NCBI GenBank assembly: GCA_018003515.1
Contig: JAGNDO010000012.1
Location: forward strand, 35,075 to 99,074
Reading direction: 5' to 3'
From: Caldilineaceae bacterium
GTDB taxonomy: Bacteria; Chloroflexota; Anaerolineae; Caldilineales; Caldilineaceae
Length of the DNA stretch: 64,000 nucleotides
Shown here piece by piece: positions 62,594 to 64,000 of this stretch. The translations under genes were made by a program, and so were the position numbers. A model generated the notes under the pieces. That model was not told the DNA's origin and did no database searches. It saw nothing but the letters and a program-made list of their open reading frames with translations. Position 1 is the stretch's first letter; each line of letters opens with the position of its first letter.

Positions 62594-63913
62594 TCACGCA
62601 TCAAGTGATGGATATAGGTGTTTCAATTTGATGCGGGCATCCTTGGTCGTAAATCGCCAATTGGTGGAAGCCGCCCGCTGATTGCGCTTGGTTTCCCAGG
62701 CAGCTACCTCATTGATGAGGATCTCTTTTTGCTCGATGCGTCGGTCCAGGCATTGATTAGATAGGACATTTAGCTCAATTTCGGCCATGTTGAGCCAGCT
62801 ACCGTGCTTTGGCGTGTAATGAAACTCAATTCGCTCCATTATGCGTCGTGCTTCTTCTGGGGCAAACGCTTCATACAAAGCAGCAGGTTTATGGGTGCTG
62901 AGGTTGTCCTGAACGAGTCGCACACAGGCGACATCTGGATACCAGACGTCAACCAGGTCTTTCAAACATTGGGCGTAGTCGATCATTGTGTGTCTGTCAG
63001 TCACATCGACATGCCGCCAACCCTGTAACGGTTCAAAAAACATGAAGAGGTTGCTGGTGCCGTGCCGTTCGTACTCATAATCATAGCGTTGGGGAGTACC
63101 AGGTAACATCGGCAGAGGCGTTCGATTCTCGCCAAGTAACTGCTTTGTGCCTTCGTCAAAACAAACCACCGGACGCTGAGGATCGTAGGGTTCATGATAA
63201 AGTTCCAGCACATCCTCCATTGCACACACAAATTCCGCATTATGCTGAGGGGGAATTATCCATTCTTTCTTTTGCCAAGGCTTAAGTTCGTTTTTTTTAG
63301 CACGCGGCGCACGGTTTCATGGGAAACCGACTCGATCTCTACCTGATCGAGGATCACCAATCGTTCGGCCAACAGGCGCAAATTCCAATTAGCGTACCCT
63401 GATGGTGGGTCGCCACAGACTAAAGCAATCAGGTGAGCTTCTGTTTTGCCATCAATCTTGCGCGCGTACTCGCGATTAGGCGGTTTACGATTGATGGCGC
63501 TGTCCAATCCCTCCTGGCTATAGCGTTTGCGCACTCGTTCGACCGTTGCCTGTCCGACATCCAAGGCGTTGGCGGTTTCAGCACCTGTCCAGTTTTCGTT
63601 GGCTTTCAGCAAAATACGTATCCGTGTCAGTTTTCTTGCATTTTCCACCCCATTCGACAGCGTATTGATGAGGTGATCTCGTTCTTCTGCTGACAGGTAG
63701 GACTGCACGATAGCGTGATCTGATCACTTTGATTTCGATTACGCCAGATTTGGACGGAATGCTATCTGAATCACCCGCTATATAGTATCCGCAGCCAAAA
63801 AAGTACTAAATCTCGCGTTAACCCTTCAAGCAAAATCGTGCGTTTTTGGCATCACGCTATCGTGCAGTCCTACCTGCTGACAACTTCACTTGATATTCTT
63901 GTTTTCTGCCCAT
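62594..63913 (-). pseudogene. IS630 transposase, split by frameshift site and MITE
   Basis: ATG 63913 follows GGGAGGGG and encodes MGRKQEYQVKLSA; the MITE then interrupts at codon 13, and coding resumes at 63687 with EERDHLINTLSNGVENARKL. Helix-turn-helix part: ANALDVGQATVERVRKRYSQ. The first frame ends at 63256; a -1 shift at the run of eight A (plus-strand T-run 63291-63298) joins it to the DDE domain: VVCFDEG, VRLVQDNLSTHKP, GSWLNMAEIELNVLS carry the three acidic residues. The stop codon lies in the left terminal repeat. Programmed frameshifting is known in this family. With the MITE the full-length protein cannot be made from ATG 63913; a GTG in the MITE end (63708) could restart it. Confidence 0.88.
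63696..63874. mobile_element. 179-bp MITE, copy 2, inside IS630 transposase
   Basis: Inverse orientation to the copy at 53878-54056, same length and ends (GGTAGGACTGCACGATAGCG). Target duplication TGCTGACA at 63688-63695 and 63875-63882. Excising it with one TGCTGACA restores the transposase frame KLSAEERDHL. Confidence 0.95.
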
Positions 63914-64000
63914 TTTCCCCTCCCATGTTGATTGATTGACACACCATGGGAGGAAGTATGCACCGGCTCGTGCTTTCTATCAAATTAACTGTGACGGGAC

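Larger units (their letters stand above)
62586..64000 (-). mobile_element. IS630-family insertion sequence
   Basis: Left terminal repeat GTGTCCCGTCAC starts right after TA (62584-62585), the target dinucleotide of this family. The right end GTGACGGGAC (63991-64000) is complementary to GTCCCGTCAC (62588-62597) and coincides with the end of the window, so the right TA is not seen. It holds one transposase gene on the - strand with a frameshift site, plus an inserted 179-bp MITE (63696-63874). Confidence 0.9.

Overview
The window looks like chromosomal DNA of a Chloroflexota bacterium (Anaerolineae / Caldilineae-like). This is an inference from gene content, not from a marker gene. The pointers are large secreted proteins with SdrD_B-like and DUF11-like domains, Thr-Pro linkers and YVTN-type beta-propellers; a recurring short hydrophobic [Y/F]-[L/M]-P motif at C-termini or just before the linkers; a heliorhodopsin; lipoproteins but no recognisable outer-membrane proteins; and a GAAC-N4-GTTC (LexA-type) operator. 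The DNA is GC-rich. No rRNA, tRNA or CRISPR array was seen.

Layout. 1-23 kb is a surface/secreted-protein block, all on the + strand: two tandem gingipain-like C25 peptidases (the first cut by the window edge), then three giant repeat proteins. The third fuses a glycoside-hydrolase-like domain to three propellers and a PPC domain. 23-26 kb (- strand) has a hypothetical Cys-rich protein, an ECF sigma / zinc-finger anti-sigma pair and a small membrane protein. 26-32 kb is a peptide-type ABC importer (binding protein plus two permeases, no ATPases in view) followed by an M20 amidohydrolase. 32-36.3 kb (- strand) holds a duplicated coiled-coil / putative nuclease gene, a membrane-anchored protein, and a subtilisin with a separate small protein resembling its own prodomain. 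36.5-43 kb is housekeeping: a PH-domain protein, an inositol-phosphatase family enzyme, phosphatidylcholine synthase, a thermonuclease lipoprotein, DUF423, a rhodanese and an FtsK-like ATPase behind a consensus promoter and a 26-bp palindromic operator. 43-54 kb has hydantoinase B, a frameshifted HigA, an MFS transporter, tryptophanase, a RelE/Phd-type pair, a translin-family protein, a helical-repeat protein and the heliorhodopsin. 54-64 kb has a HicBA pair, a GH38 alpha-mannosidase, an OLD-like ATPase + DUF4276 pair flanked by direct repeats of a UPF0158 gene, an SH3 lipoprotein, and an IS630-type element that breaks a secreted-protein gene and is itself broken by a 179-bp MITE.

The most striking property at the DNA scale is between genes. 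A large share of intergenic gaps carry a long inverted repeat, and these fall into several dispersed families (labelled A-G here). Some are nested or have landed inside coding sequence: one is read through in frame in hydantoinase B, and another sits inside a second family with a 16-bp duplication. Two MITE families have clean target-site duplications.

Best leads: the MITE inside the transposase with its second copy elsewhere; the ATPase/DUF4276 module; the shared YLPLL-like motif of the secreted proteins; the palindrome controlling the FtsK-like gene; the stand-alone prodomain-like protein beside the subtilisin; and the in-frame repeat insertion in hydantoinase B.
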